This document shows positions 35,701-46,995 of a stretch of 46,995 nucleotides of DNA, one piece after another. This stretch comes from Leptospira biflexa (GTDB taxonomy: Bacteria; Spirochaetota; DYNZ01): positions 1-46,995 of the forward strand of contig DYNZ01000017.1 of the NCBI GenBank assembly GCA_020720805.1, read 5' to 3'. The position numbers were made by a program, and so were the translations under genes. A model generated the notes under the pieces. That model was not told the DNA's origin, did not search any database, and saw nothing but the letters and a program-made list of their open reading frames with translations. Positions within the stretch are counted from its first letter, which is position 1. Every line of letters begins with the position of its first letter.

Positions 35701-35943
35701 GCCATAACCGCGTCCTTATTGACCTTGGTATACTAAAGGCATTTTGGTTTTCGGATATCGCAAGGCAATGCCAGCGATGTCGACGCACGCTTTAGCCAGT
35801 ATAAAACCCGAGAACCAAAGTGTTTCGAGTATATAAATGGTTGCAGGATACCGTGACTGCATGGCATTGCCTTGCGTCGGGTGATGCCAGGACGTGGTAT
35901 TACCAACGTCCTTTTGGTACAAAGTCCATTGCAAACAGTATAA
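35701..35943. repeat. Dispersed repeat A, copy 2, interrupted by element B
   Basis: This copy matches 28-168 at both ends but carries a 103-bp insertion after the GGTA at 35727-35730. The sequence just before it (TGACCGGTTG at 35685-35694) also occurs as the last ten bases of the window, hinting that the repeat extends further left. It ends 20 bp before the transketolase C-subunit start, so that gene's ribosome-binding site lies outside the repeat. Confidence 0.8.
35731..35831. mobile_element. MITE-like element B, copy 2 (101 bp), nested in repeat A
   Basis: The element is 99 of 101 positions identical to 14925-15025, with the same TACT and AGTA ends and 24-bp imperfect inverted termini. It is flanked by TA on both sides. 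The uninterrupted copy of repeat A at the left of the window shows a single TA at the matching site, so the target duplication can be read directly. Confidence 0.88.
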
Positions 35944-35963
35944 GCAACAGGAAGGAACAATCC

Positions 35964-36929
35964 ATGGTACAATACGCATCCCATATTATCCCGCTACCCG
36001 ATGTAGCAGAGAAGGTTGCGACACGCAACGCTTACGGCAAAGCCCTGGAAGAGCTTGGCGCGGAAGATCCCCGCGTGGTGGTTCTTGACGCAGATCTTTC
36101 AGGCTCGACGCGCACCAGCCTGTTTGCAAAAAAATTTCCAAAGCGTTTTTTTAATGCTGGCATTGCCGAGCAGAATATGGTGGGTATGGCTGCGGGGTTT
36201 GCCCTGGGCGGAAACATTCCCTTTATCTCGAGCTTTGCCATTTTTTTGACTGGTCGGGCATGGGAGCCTGTGCGCCAGTCGATTTGTTATCCCAATTTAA
36301 ACGTAAAATTGGTTGCGTCGCACGCCGGTCTGACAGTGGGCGAGGATGGCGGTAGCCACCAATCTCTGGAGGATATCACTCTAACCAGGGTTTTACCGAA
36401 TATGCGCGTGATGTTGCCCGCAGACGCAGTGCAAACCGGGGCAATGTTGCGTTATGCCCGCGATGTCCATGGCCCGGTCTATATCCGTACCAGTAGACCC
36501 AATACACCTGTTATCTATCGCCATCCATACCATTACCGCCCGGACGAAGCGGATCTGCTGGTCAAGGGCGAGAAGATCGCCGTGATTACCGCCGGTGTTC
36601 TGGTAGGCGAAGCGATGCAGGCGTTGGAAAGTCTGGCCAAGGAAGGTATTTTTCCCAGTCTGATCAATTTGCACACCATCAAGCCACTGCCTGAAGCATC
36701 CTTGCTGCAGCTTCTTGCTCGTCATAGCAAAGTGATCACCTTTGAAGAGCACTCTGTTTACGGAGGTCTGGGTTCCGCTGTGGCTGAGTTGTGCGGACGA
36801 GAGATGCCTATGCCGATAAGAATTCATGGAATGACTCAGTTTGGCAAGAGCGGTACACCGGATCAACTGCTGGAAAAATTTGGCCTCAATGCGGCCGCGA
36901 TGGTTCAAAAAATCAAAGAATGGATGTAA
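35964..36929 (+). CDS. Transketolase, C-terminal subunit
   Basis: The ATG at 35964 with AGGAAGGA upstream gives 321 residues; a longer frame from 35820 only translates repeat sequence. Motifs are VVLDADLSGSTRTSLF, the catalytic-proton Glu in FFNAGIAEQNMVGMAAG, SHAGLTVGEDGGSHQ-type residues (GLTVGEDGGSHQSLEDI) and TFEEHSVYGGLGSAVAE. It supplies the pyrimidine-binding and C-terminal domains of transketolase. It shares a TAATG stop-start overlap with mtnA, so these two are coupled. Confidence 0.94.
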   Translation: MVQYASHIIPLPDVAEKVATRNAYGKALEELGAEDPRVVVLDADLSGSTRTSLFAKKFPKRFFNAGIAEQNMVGMAAGFALGGNIPFISSFAIFLTGRAWEPVRQSICYPNLNVKLVASHAGLTVGEDGGSHQSLEDITLTRVLPNMRVMLPADAVQTGAMLRYARDVHGPVYIRTSRPNTPVIYRHPYHYRPDEADLLVKGEKIAVITAGVLVGEAMQALESLAKEGIFPSLINLHTIKPLPEASLLQLLARHSKVITFEEHSVYGGLGSAVAELCGREMPMPIRIHGMTQFGKSGTPDQLLEKFGLNAAAMVQKIKEWM

Positions 36930-38056
36930 TGGATTACCAAAAAAAAATAATGGATCTGCTGCAGGGGCAGGTGGCGCCGCTTCGGTTTGATCCGCAGCGG
37001 GGTGTGGAATTTATTGACCAGCGCAAACTGCCTTTGGAAAAAAACTGGATCAAGGCCTCCAGTTACGAGGATATCTATCATATTATACGCGATATGGTGG
37101 TGCGCGGCGCTCCGGCTATCAGTATCGCGGCCGCCTTTGGTATGGCTCTGACGTTTGATTCCTCCCTGGGACAGCCCGATCAGGCTGAGGTCAGCCATTA
37201 CCGCCATGAGCTCGGGCGTGCCCGGGCGAGACTTGCCTCCAGCAGACCCACTGCTGTGAATCTGTTCTGGGCTCTCGACCGGGTGCAAGAGGCCTTTGAC
37301 GCTCATTTTTCAAAGATTGCGGAAAACGTTTTACGCCGCGCGGACGTGCATCAGTTTTTGCTGGAGGAGGCATTGCGTATCTGGGCAGAAGATATTGAGA
37401 GCAACCAGGCTATGTCCGCCTTCGGAGCGGGCTATCTTCCTGATGGCGGTGTCTTAACCCACTGCAATGCCGGCGCTCTGGCGACCGGAGGTCTTGGTAC
37501 GGCGCTTGGAGTCATCCGGAAAAAATTTCATGACTCAGGTAAGATTCATGTGTATGTGGACGAGACCAGACCTTACCTGCAGGGAGCCCGTTTGACTGCA
37601 TACGAGCTCTTTGAGGATGGCATTCCCATAACCTTGATATCGGACAATATGGCCGCTATGGTTATGTCCCAGGGGAAGGTGCAGGCTGTTGTTGTCGGCG
37701 CTGATCGTATTGCGGCTAACGGCGATACGGCCAATAAAATTGGTACCATGGGTGTGGCAATTCTGGCAAATCATTTTCATATTCCTTTTTATGTGGCAGC
37801 TCCGTTAGCGACCTTTGACCTGCAGACATTCAGCGGCCGGGAGATTCCGATAGAAGAGCGCGCCAGCCGCGAATTGACTCACATTCAGGACAGACCATTT
37901 ACGGCCGAGTATCCTGTTTACAATCCAGGATTTGATGTAACTCCATCTTCCCTGATCAGCGCGATCTTTACAGAACAGGGGGTAATCGAAAAGCCCTCCA
38001 GGGAATCTGTCGCCCATTTTTTTGCAAAAATAATGAAGAGTGTTCCCCAATCCTGA
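36929..38056 (+). CDS. mtnA: Methylthioribose-1-phosphate isomerase
   Basis: Starting at the ATG overlapping the upstream stop (36929; an ATG at 36920 is possible) gives 375 residues. Family motifs are DMVVRGAPAISIAAAFGMAL, LTHCNAGALATGGLGTALG with the catalytic Cys, VDETRPYLQGARLTAYEL and VVVGADRIAANGDTANKIGT with the catalytic Asp. It turns methylthioribose 1-phosphate into methylthioribulose 1-phosphate in methionine salvage. A related activity on ribose 1,5-bisphosphate is possible for homologues, but the metK-apt context favours MtnA. Confidence 0.92.
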   Translation: MDYQKKIMDLLQGQVAPLRFDPQRGVEFIDQRKLPLEKNWIKASSYEDIYHIIRDMVVRGAPAISIAAAFGMALTFDSSLGQPDQAEVSHYRHELGRARARLASSRPTAVNLFWALDRVQEAFDAHFSKIAENVLRRADVHQFLLEEALRIWAEDIESNQAMSAFGAGYLPDGGVLTHCNAGALATGGLGTALGVIRKKFHDSGKIHVYVDETRPYLQGARLTAYELFEDGIPITLISDNMAAMVMSQGKVQAVVVGADRIAANGDTANKIGTMGVAILANHFHIPFYVAAPLATFDLQTFSGREIPIEERASRELTHIQDRPFTAEYPVYNPGFDVTPSSLISAIFTEQGVIEKPSRESVAHFFAKIMKSVPQS

Positions 38057-38082
38057 TGAAACTATATCGACGAGCGTGAATT

Positions 38083-38718
38083 ATGGAAATTATTTTAGCC
38101 TCCAGCTCACCCCGCCGTCAGGAACTGTTAAAAAACCTTGGTCTGGCCTACCGGATCATCGCGCCTGATATCGATGAGCAGATCGCGTCTGGCGAGGATG
38201 TGATCTCCTATGTGCGCCGTCTGGCCCGGGAGAAGGGCGAAAAAGTTTTACTTGATATCCATTCAGTTCTGGCTCCTACGGGCGAACAGCAGGATTACCT
38301 GATTATTTCTGCGGACACTACGGTTTATCTGCGACCCGCATTGCTTGGTAAGGCGGAAACACCAGAGCAGGCCGGGGAGATGCTGGCTCAATTGCGTGGC
38401 CGCCATCATTATGTGGTAAGCGCGCTCTCCCTGATTCACCAAACCCCGGGATACCGGCGCAAAGCCCTGGCTCATTCTGTGTCGAGGGTTTTTTTTCGCC
38501 CATTTTCAGATAGGGTTTTGCAGCGCTATGTGGCGAGCGGTGAATGGCAGGGAAAGGCAGGAGCCTATGCGATCCAGGGTAAGGGAAGTTTTCTGGTTGA
38601 TTCGTTCCAGGGTTCGCTAACCAATATCATCGGATTTCCCGTGCGCCTTTTTTTAAGAATGGTGTCAGCCATGGAGATTGTGGAACCGGTGATGTTTCCA
38701 GAGAACGATCAACTATAG
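38083..38718 (+). CDS. maf: Maf-type nucleoside triphosphate pyrophosphatase
   Basis: This 211-residue protein begins MEIILASSSPRRQELLKNLG, the Maf signature. ISADTTVYL (the catalytic Asp), LGKAETPEQAGEML and GKAGAYAIQGKGSFLVDSF with a C-terminal NIIGFPVRLF follow. Maf proteins hydrolyse dTTP/UTP or modified nucleotides to monophosphates, cleaning the nucleotide pool. It is in the plus-strand run mtnA-maf-ligA-lnt with gaps of 26 and 15 bp. Confidence 0.92.
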   Translation: MEIILASSSPRRQELLKNLGLAYRIIAPDIDEQIASGEDVISYVRRLAREKGEKVLLDIHSVLAPTGEQQDYLIISADTTVYLRPALLGKAETPEQAGEMLAQLRGRHHYVVSALSLIHQTPGYRRKALAHSVSRVFFRPFSDRVLQRYVASGEWQGKAGAYAIQGKGSFLVDSFQGSLTNIIGFPVRLFLRMVSAMEIVEPVMFPENDQL

Positions 38719-42926
<4,208 letters not shown>

Positions 42927-42931
42927 GATAT

Positions 42932-44074
42932 ATGTCAGAAAATAACGTGAAACTTGAAGAAAAAGATTTCCGGGAAGCAAAGCAAGCAATCGCTACGGTT
43001 CAGGAAAAAATCGATGAGCGTTGGAAGCTTGGTAAATATGATGAGATAAAGAAAAAAATTGATTCGCTGAAAGAATTGATGGCTGTTCCCGATTTCTGGG
43101 ATGATCAGGAAAAGGCGCGAGCTCTCATCGCGGAGGAGAAAAAAAATAAGGATTTATACGAACCCTGGTTTGGGTTGCGGCAGCGGGTGCGCGATTGGCT
43201 CGAACTTTACGCGATGTCGCAAGAGGAGAAGGATCAGAGTACGTTAGCGGAGCTCTACTCCGAAGTGGCAAAGCTGGAGGGCGATTTTAACAAACAGGAA
43301 TCGCTTGCTCTGCTGGATGGGGAAGATGATAAAAACAACGCATTTTTAACCGTGCATCCCGGAGCTGGCGGTACAGAGAGCCAGGATTGGGCGGAGATGT
43401 TGTTTCGCATGTTCCTGCGCTGGGCGGAAAAGAGCAATTACAAGCTGGAGATTATTGATAATTCTCCGGGTGAGCAGGCTGGGATCAAAAGTGCAACGGT
43501 TCTCATCAGCGGTGAGAATGCATTTGGTCTTTTAAAAAGTGAGATCGGTGTACACAGGCTGGTGCGCATCTCGCCCTTTGACAGCAACAAACGTCGTCAT
43601 ACCTCTTTCGTTTCCGTATATGTTACACCGGAAATCGATGACGATTTTGATTTTGAAATCAACGAAGAAGATCTTCGCATTGATACCTACAGATCCAGCG
43701 GCGCAGGCGGGCAGCACGTTAATACCACAGATTCTGCGGTTCGTATAACGCATATTCCTACCGGGTTGGTAGCGCAATGCCAGAATGAGCGCAGTCAGCA
43801 CAAGAATAAAGCGCAGGCAATGAAAGTGCTCAAGTCGAATCTATACCAGCACGAGAAAGAGAAGCGTGAGGCAGAGCTTCGCGACAAACAACCGGAGAAA
43901 AAAGATATTGCCTGGGGCAGCCAGATTCGCTCTTATGTGTTTCATCCTTATAATATGGTGAAAGATCACCGCACCAGCCATGAGACAGGCAATATCCACG
44001 CTATGATGGATGGCGACCTGCTGGATGATTTTATCTATGCTTATCTGAAAGCTCGCAACCTGAGCAAGATGTAA
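42932..44074 (+). CDS. prfB: Peptide chain release factor 2
   Basis: This 380-residue protein has the stop-codon-reading SPF tripeptide (RISPFDSNKRRHTSF), which marks RF2 (UAA/UGA), and the catalytic GGQ loop (SSGAGGQHVNTTDSAVRI). NERSQHKNKAQAMKVLK and the C-terminal MVKDHRTSHETGN follow. The gene is one unbroken frame, so it lacks the programmed +1 frameshift near codon 25 that autoregulates prfB in many bacteria. Its presence shows that UGA is a stop signal in this organism. Confidence 0.96.
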   Translation: MSENNVKLEEKDFREAKQAIATVQEKIDERWKLGKYDEIKKKIDSLKELMAVPDFWDDQEKARALIAEEKKNKDLYEPWFGLRQRVRDWLELYAMSQEEKDQSTLAELYSEVAKLEGDFNKQESLALLDGEDDKNNAFLTVHPGAGGTESQDWAEMLFRMFLRWAEKSNYKLEIIDNSPGEQAGIKSATVLISGENAFGLLKSEIGVHRLVRISPFDSNKRRHTSFVSVYVTPEIDDDFDFEINEEDLRIDTYRSSGAGGQHVNTTDSAVRITHIPTGLVAQCQNERSQHKNKAQAMKVLKSNLYQHEKEKREAELRDKQPEKKDIAWGSQIRSYVFHPYNMVKDHRTSHETGNIHAMMDGDLLDDFIYAYLKARNLSKM

Positions 44075-44088
44075 GCCGGTTTTTTTGT

Positions 44089-44613
44089 ATGAAAATTATT
44101 GCATCGCAGACTTTCTATACGATTGACAGCATTTCTTTGAAGAGATTGCGCGTTGAGTACAACGGCAAAGAGTATGACCGTGCATTTGTGGATTATCCGC
44201 AGGCTGTGGCAGCGCTGCCCGTGAATGCGGCTGGCGAACTTCTTTTGATTCGCCAGGAGCGCGTAGGCGCGGGTAGGGAGATCTGGGAGATTCCGGCTGG
44301 CAAGCTTGACGCGGGCGAAGAACCCTCTGCGGGAGTGGTGCGGGAATTGCGCGAAGAGACAGGTTTCAGTGCATCGCGGCTAATGTTGATACACACCTAT
44401 TATCCGGCGCCAGGGTTCTGCAACGAACAAATAGATCTTTTTTTAGCCCAGGGGCTGGTCGCTGATCCCCTGCCGGCGGACGAAGATGAACAGATCAAAG
44501 TTCATTTTTTTTCTCTGGAAGCCATTCGCAGGATGCTCGGTAACGGCGAACTGGAGGACGCGAAAACACTACTTTCCATTTACTGGTATCTTGCCAGAGA
44601 AAAAAAAATCTGA
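44089..44613 (+). CDS. Nudix hydrolase, ADP-ribose pyrophosphatase-like
   Basis: This 174-residue enzyme contains a perfect Nudix box (G-x5-E-x7-REUxEExGU), in GKLDAGEEPSAGVVRELREE followed by TGF. The preceding VNAAGELLLIRQERVGAGRE and IWEIPAG resemble ADP-ribose pyrophosphatases. It would hydrolyse ADP-ribose or a related nucleoside diphosphate sugar. It follows prfB by 14 bp and ends 5 bp from the convergent phosphatase gene, leaving no room for a terminator between them. Confidence 0.9.
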   Translation: MKIIASQTFYTIDSISLKRLRVEYNGKEYDRAFVDYPQAVAALPVNAAGELLLIRQERVGAGREIWEIPAGKLDAGEEPSAGVVRELREETGFSASRLMLIHTYYPAPGFCNEQIDLFLAQGLVADPLPADEDEQIKVHFFSLEAIRRMLGNGELEDAKTLLSIYWYLAREKKI

Positions 44614-44618
44614 TACTG

Positions 44619-45995
44619 CTATAACCGGATGCCAAGCATGGTGATATCGTCTTCGATTGGTTGGGATTTTGAAAAAAGTTTCGCTGCCTGATACACCTGC
44701 TGAATCCATTGCTCAGGATCATTCTTGTCCATTTTTGCCGCGATGCGAATCAGATTCTCCTCACCCAGGGATGTCTTCTGGGAGTTGTACACATCGGAAA
44801 TGCCATCTGTGAAAAGAAGGAGATTCTCCCCTTTGCGAAAGGAAAGGGTTTTTTCTTCGAAGCTGGGATCCTGAAGCAGACCAATGAGAGGACCGCTTGC
44901 CAAACAGCGGTTGGTATTGTTCTGCTGGGAAAAAATAGCCGGCTCCGGGTGGCCGGCATTGGCGAAACGAAGCTGCATCGTCTGATAGTCGATCTGGATA
45001 ATAAAAATAGAGAGCAGGTGGCCGGCAGTTTTCATATAAAGGGATTTGTTGATGTTATGTAGAACCTCGCAGGGAGCCATCTGGTACCAGAGAATTTGAT
45101 CGAGCAGAACTTTGGTCATCGCGGCAACCAGGGATGCCGGCACTCCATGTCCAAAAACATCGGCAATAAGAATGACGATCACATCGCCATTCTGGGTGCA
45201 GCGAATATCGTAGAAGTCGCCACCAACAAAATTGGCTGGTTCGTAGATAGCGGAGATCTGCGCATGGCGCAGGTGGGGCAGATTTTTCGGTAGGAGATGC
45301 TGCTGGATATTGCGCGCCTTATCCAGCTCCCGTTCCAGGTCTTTGTTTCTGCTTTTTGTGGCGGTGTGCATTTTCAGCAGTTTGCGGTTTGCCAGATTGA
45401 GACGCTGCACCGTTCTGTGGTTTTTCTGCAATAAATTTTTGATAAGACGATAGTTTTTGGAGCGCCTCAGCGCCAGCAGACTACCATATACCGGTACAAT
45501 TGAGATACCTAATAGATAGAGCCACTCCTGCGCCAGGCGGCTGGGATCATGCAGGATTTCAGGATGAAACGCGTAACGCAGCAGGATGGCGAAGATGATG
45601 ATGATCATCATGTAGCGGATCTTGGAGGTTTCCGGCGAGTAGTAGGCCGAAACCAGGATGAGGGCGATGAAGGGAATCATCACCATCTCCTGTCCACGGG
45701 TGGTGCTGGCGTAAAACATGCTGAAGGTTACTCCAGAGATAATCCAGTATAAATAATCGTGCCACTGGATAAACCGTCGGCTGTGCTGCAGCGGACTTTT
45801 GATCATGAGAAATAGCAGGATCATCATCAGGCTGTTCAGGTAGCTGACAGCCACCCATAGGTTGTAGTCGATAACAAAGATGGAAAAATGCTGTCCCAGG
45901 AAGAGAATCCAAACAAGGCTCTGATACACGATCAGGTGCGGCCAGAATGGCACTAGCAGCTTTCGTTCAAGTCGGTTGTATTTTAGCAGGTTCAT
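44619..45995 (-). CDS. Membrane-anchored SpoIIE/RsbU-type PP2C phosphatase
   Basis: The 458-residue protein starts with about six hydrophobic helices (residues 15-180). A coiled coil follows (about 185-235, ELDKARNIQQHLLPKNLP), then a SpoIIE-type PP2C domain. Metal-binding and core motifs are intact: FVGGDFYDI, LIADVFGHGVPASLVAAM, FANAGHPEP, LLFTDGISDVY and EDDITMLGIRL. Such phosphatases dephosphorylate anti-sigma-factor antagonists in partner-switching pathways; no partner gene is in the window. It follows the CAP-domain gene by 29 bp on the same strand, so the two are probably co-transcribed. Confidence 0.9.
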   Translation of the reverse strand: MNLLKYNRLERKLLVPFWPHLIVYQSLVWILFLGQHFSIFVIDYNLWVAVSYLNSLMMILLFLMIKSPLQHSRRFIQWHDYLYWIISGVTFSMFYASTTRGQEMVMIPFIALILVSAYYSPETSKIRYMMIIIIFAILLRYAFHPEILHDPSRLAQEWLYLLGISIVPVYGSLLALRRSKNYRLIKNLLQKNHRTVQRLNLANRKLLKMHTATKSRNKDLERELDKARNIQQHLLPKNLPHLRHAQISAIYEPANFVGGDFYDIRCTQNGDVIVILIADVFGHGVPASLVAAMTKVLLDQILWYQMAPCEVLHNINKSLYMKTAGHLLSIFIIQIDYQTMQLRFANAGHPEPAIFSQQNNTNRCLASGPLIGLLQDPSFEEKTLSFRKGENLLLFTDGISDVYNSQKTSLGEENLIRIAAKMDKNDPEQWIQQVYQAAKLFSKSQPIEDDITMLGIRL

Positions 45996-46024
45996 GAAAT
46001 GGAGCTGTCTGGCCGCGCTCAGAT

Positions 46025-46732
46025 TTAGCGGTCGCAGCGGGGAAGGCCGCCGAATTTTTTATTGAGAGGATGGCTGTTCAGCCTGGCAGCTGCCTCCTCA
46101 GAAAAAGGGGCGTTGGTTCTCATATTAAAATTGCCACCAGGACCATACTGGCATACAACAACAACCGAGTTGCCGCAAGAGGCAGCGCCGCAGCCAAGGT
46201 GTGTGGATTTGTCCCACATAAGCTGCGTAAAGTGGCCGATCTGATCTCGCTTTCCCCGCTTGGGACAAACCACCCCCCGTGCCGAGTACTGAAAATCGGC
46301 GATCTCCGAGTACCAGGCATCCGTAGCGTCGATACCGCTCTGGCCGCTAACTTGGGCTCCGCCGGAATTGTAGTACCAGTAGAGGTTTTCGCCAATATAC
46401 CGAAAGGAGGCTATGTTGCTACGCAAACTGTTAGAGGAGTGTTGCATATTGCAATTCTGGTAGCTTTTTAGGCGATTTGCCCAGTTCTGCGCAGAGGCGG
46501 CAATGGTTGGATTCCATCTCATGAGAGGAATGCCGGCAATTCCCCTGTACAGGTTGTGCTGCTCCAGAACTTTTTTGCCGAAATCTGTGGTGGGTTGGGA
46601 TAGCTCTTCCTGGGCCGGTTTAGCCTCCAATCCCAGTGTCTTCTCATCTTCATTCTGGGCGCTAACGCCGCCAAGTAAAAAAGTGACCAGCAGGAAAAAA
46701 ACGGAGATCCTTAATTTTTGATTCATAATCAT
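46025..46732 (-). CDS. Secreted CAP/SCP (PR-1-like) domain protein
   Basis: This 235-residue protein has a signal peptide ending near GGVSAQ, a short linker and a CAP domain from about 50. It shows LEQHNLYRGIAGIPLMRWNP, YIGENLYWYY, HFTQLMWDKSTHLGCGAA and VVVVCQYGPGGN. The paired cysteines and the HFTQLMW signature make it closer to the eukaryote-like PR-1 branch than to the short YkwD type. CAP proteins bind lipids or act on the cell envelope; function here is unknown. It heads a two-gene unit with the membrane phosphatase. Confidence 0.9.
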   Translation of the reverse strand: MIMNQKLRISVFFLLVTFLLGGVSAQNEDEKTLGLEAKPAQEELSQPTTDFGKKVLEQHNLYRGIAGIPLMRWNPTIAASAQNWANRLKSYQNCNMQHSSNSLRSNIASFRYIGENLYWYYNSGGAQVSGQSGIDATDAWYSEIADFQYSARGVVCPKRGKRDQIGHFTQLMWDKSTHLGCGAASCGNSVVVVCQYGPGGNFNMRTNAPFSEEAAARLNSHPLNKKFGGLPRCDR

Positions 46733-46887
46733 TCACCTTAACCAAACATCGCATCCAATGGGGATTGAGAATCGCCTATCTATTGCAAATGAAAAAAATT
46801 TGTCAACAATTCAGCAGATTTGGCTTCGCTCTACACAAAGGAAAGTGATTTTTTTATGGAAAATTCAGCAACATACCAATAGGCATC

Positions 46888-46995
46888 GATGCTTCGATAA
46901 ACTTGTATGGTGAGCCTGCGATGCATCGAGCTTGTCGAGATGTCGAACCACAGCACAAGATTTACTTCGACAAGCTCAGTACAAGTGACCGGTTG
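46888..46995. repeat. Dispersed repeat with CTTCGACAAGCTCAG core, cut by the window end
   Basis: GAGCTTGTCGA (46928-46938) and TCGACAAGCTC (46967-46977) form a perfect 11-bp inverted pair. The core resembles CTTCGACAAAGCTCAG at the left edge of the window, and the final TGACCGGTTG equals 35685-35694 next to repeat A. It is therefore likely the beginning of another copy of the repeat A family. Confidence 0.65.

Noticed and set aside
35820-35963. N-terminal extension of the transketolase C-subunit
   Set aside because: It translates repeat sequence; the ATG at 35964 has AGGAAGGA upstream and gives the normal family length.
42932-43020. Programmed +1 frameshift in prfB
   Set aside because: The frame is continuous from the ATG at 42932 with no internal TGA near codon 25.

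Overview
The window looks like chromosomal DNA of a Gram-negative, outer-membrane bacterium of roughly 50% GC. Evidence is an arabinose-5-phosphate isomerase for Kdo/LPS, a TonB-dependent receptor, apolipoprotein N-acyltransferase and several lipoproteins. The lineage cannot be fixed from sequence alone. The many lipoproteins, the membrane SpoIIE-type phosphatase, the split transketolase and a release factor 2 gene without the usual frameshift would fit a spirochaete of the Leptospirales type, but a deltaproteobacterium-like lineage is also possible. No rRNA, tRNA, CRISPR array or transposase gene was seen.

Layout. 0-9.6 kb is mostly core: groES and a thioredoxin/glutaredoxin fusion (minus strand), xseA-xseB-kdsD, a small HAMP membrane protein, recJ and a TonB-dependent receptor. 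9.6-30.2 kb is an accessory region of exported proteins, signalling proteins and lipid enzymes. It holds a large papain-like lipoprotein, a TPR protein, a small lipoprotein, a clan GH-A glycosidase, a GT4 glycosyltransferase and a secreted phosphatase. It also holds a CarH/LitR-like B12 photoreceptor regulator facing a six-gene lipid operon (FAD oxidoreductase, DUF1365, cyclopropane synthase-like, chalcone isomerase-like, SDR, DUF2878), two exported proteins and a Cache-PAS-GGDEF-EAL protein. 30.2-46.7 kb returns to intact core genes: a phosphohexomutase, metK, apt, split transketolase, mtnA, maf, ligA, lnt, prfB, a Nudix hydrolase, a SpoIIE-type phosphatase and a CAP-domain protein.

Three things stand out. 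First, seven apparent lesions (two in-frame stops, four small frameshifts, one 5-bp duplication) fall in six accessory genes between 10.5 and 28.1 kb, while the core blocks on both sides are unbroken. Second, a 101-bp MITE-like element with TA target duplications occurs twice. One copy sits inside another dispersed repeat, whose uninterrupted copy is at the left edge of the window, so filled and empty sites can be compared directly. The nested pair separates the two transketolase subunit genes. Third, the promoter between the CarH-like regulator and the lipid operon carries an array of 12-bp repeats (three direct, one inverted) over the -35 and -10 elements, which suggests light- and B12-controlled membrane lipid modification.

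Functional links: metK (SAM synthesis), apt (adenine recycling) and mtnA (methylthioribose-1-phosphate isomerase) belong to the SAM/methylthioadenosine cycle and sit together around the transketolase genes. kdsD and lnt serve the outer envelope. xseAB, recJ and ligA serve DNA repair.
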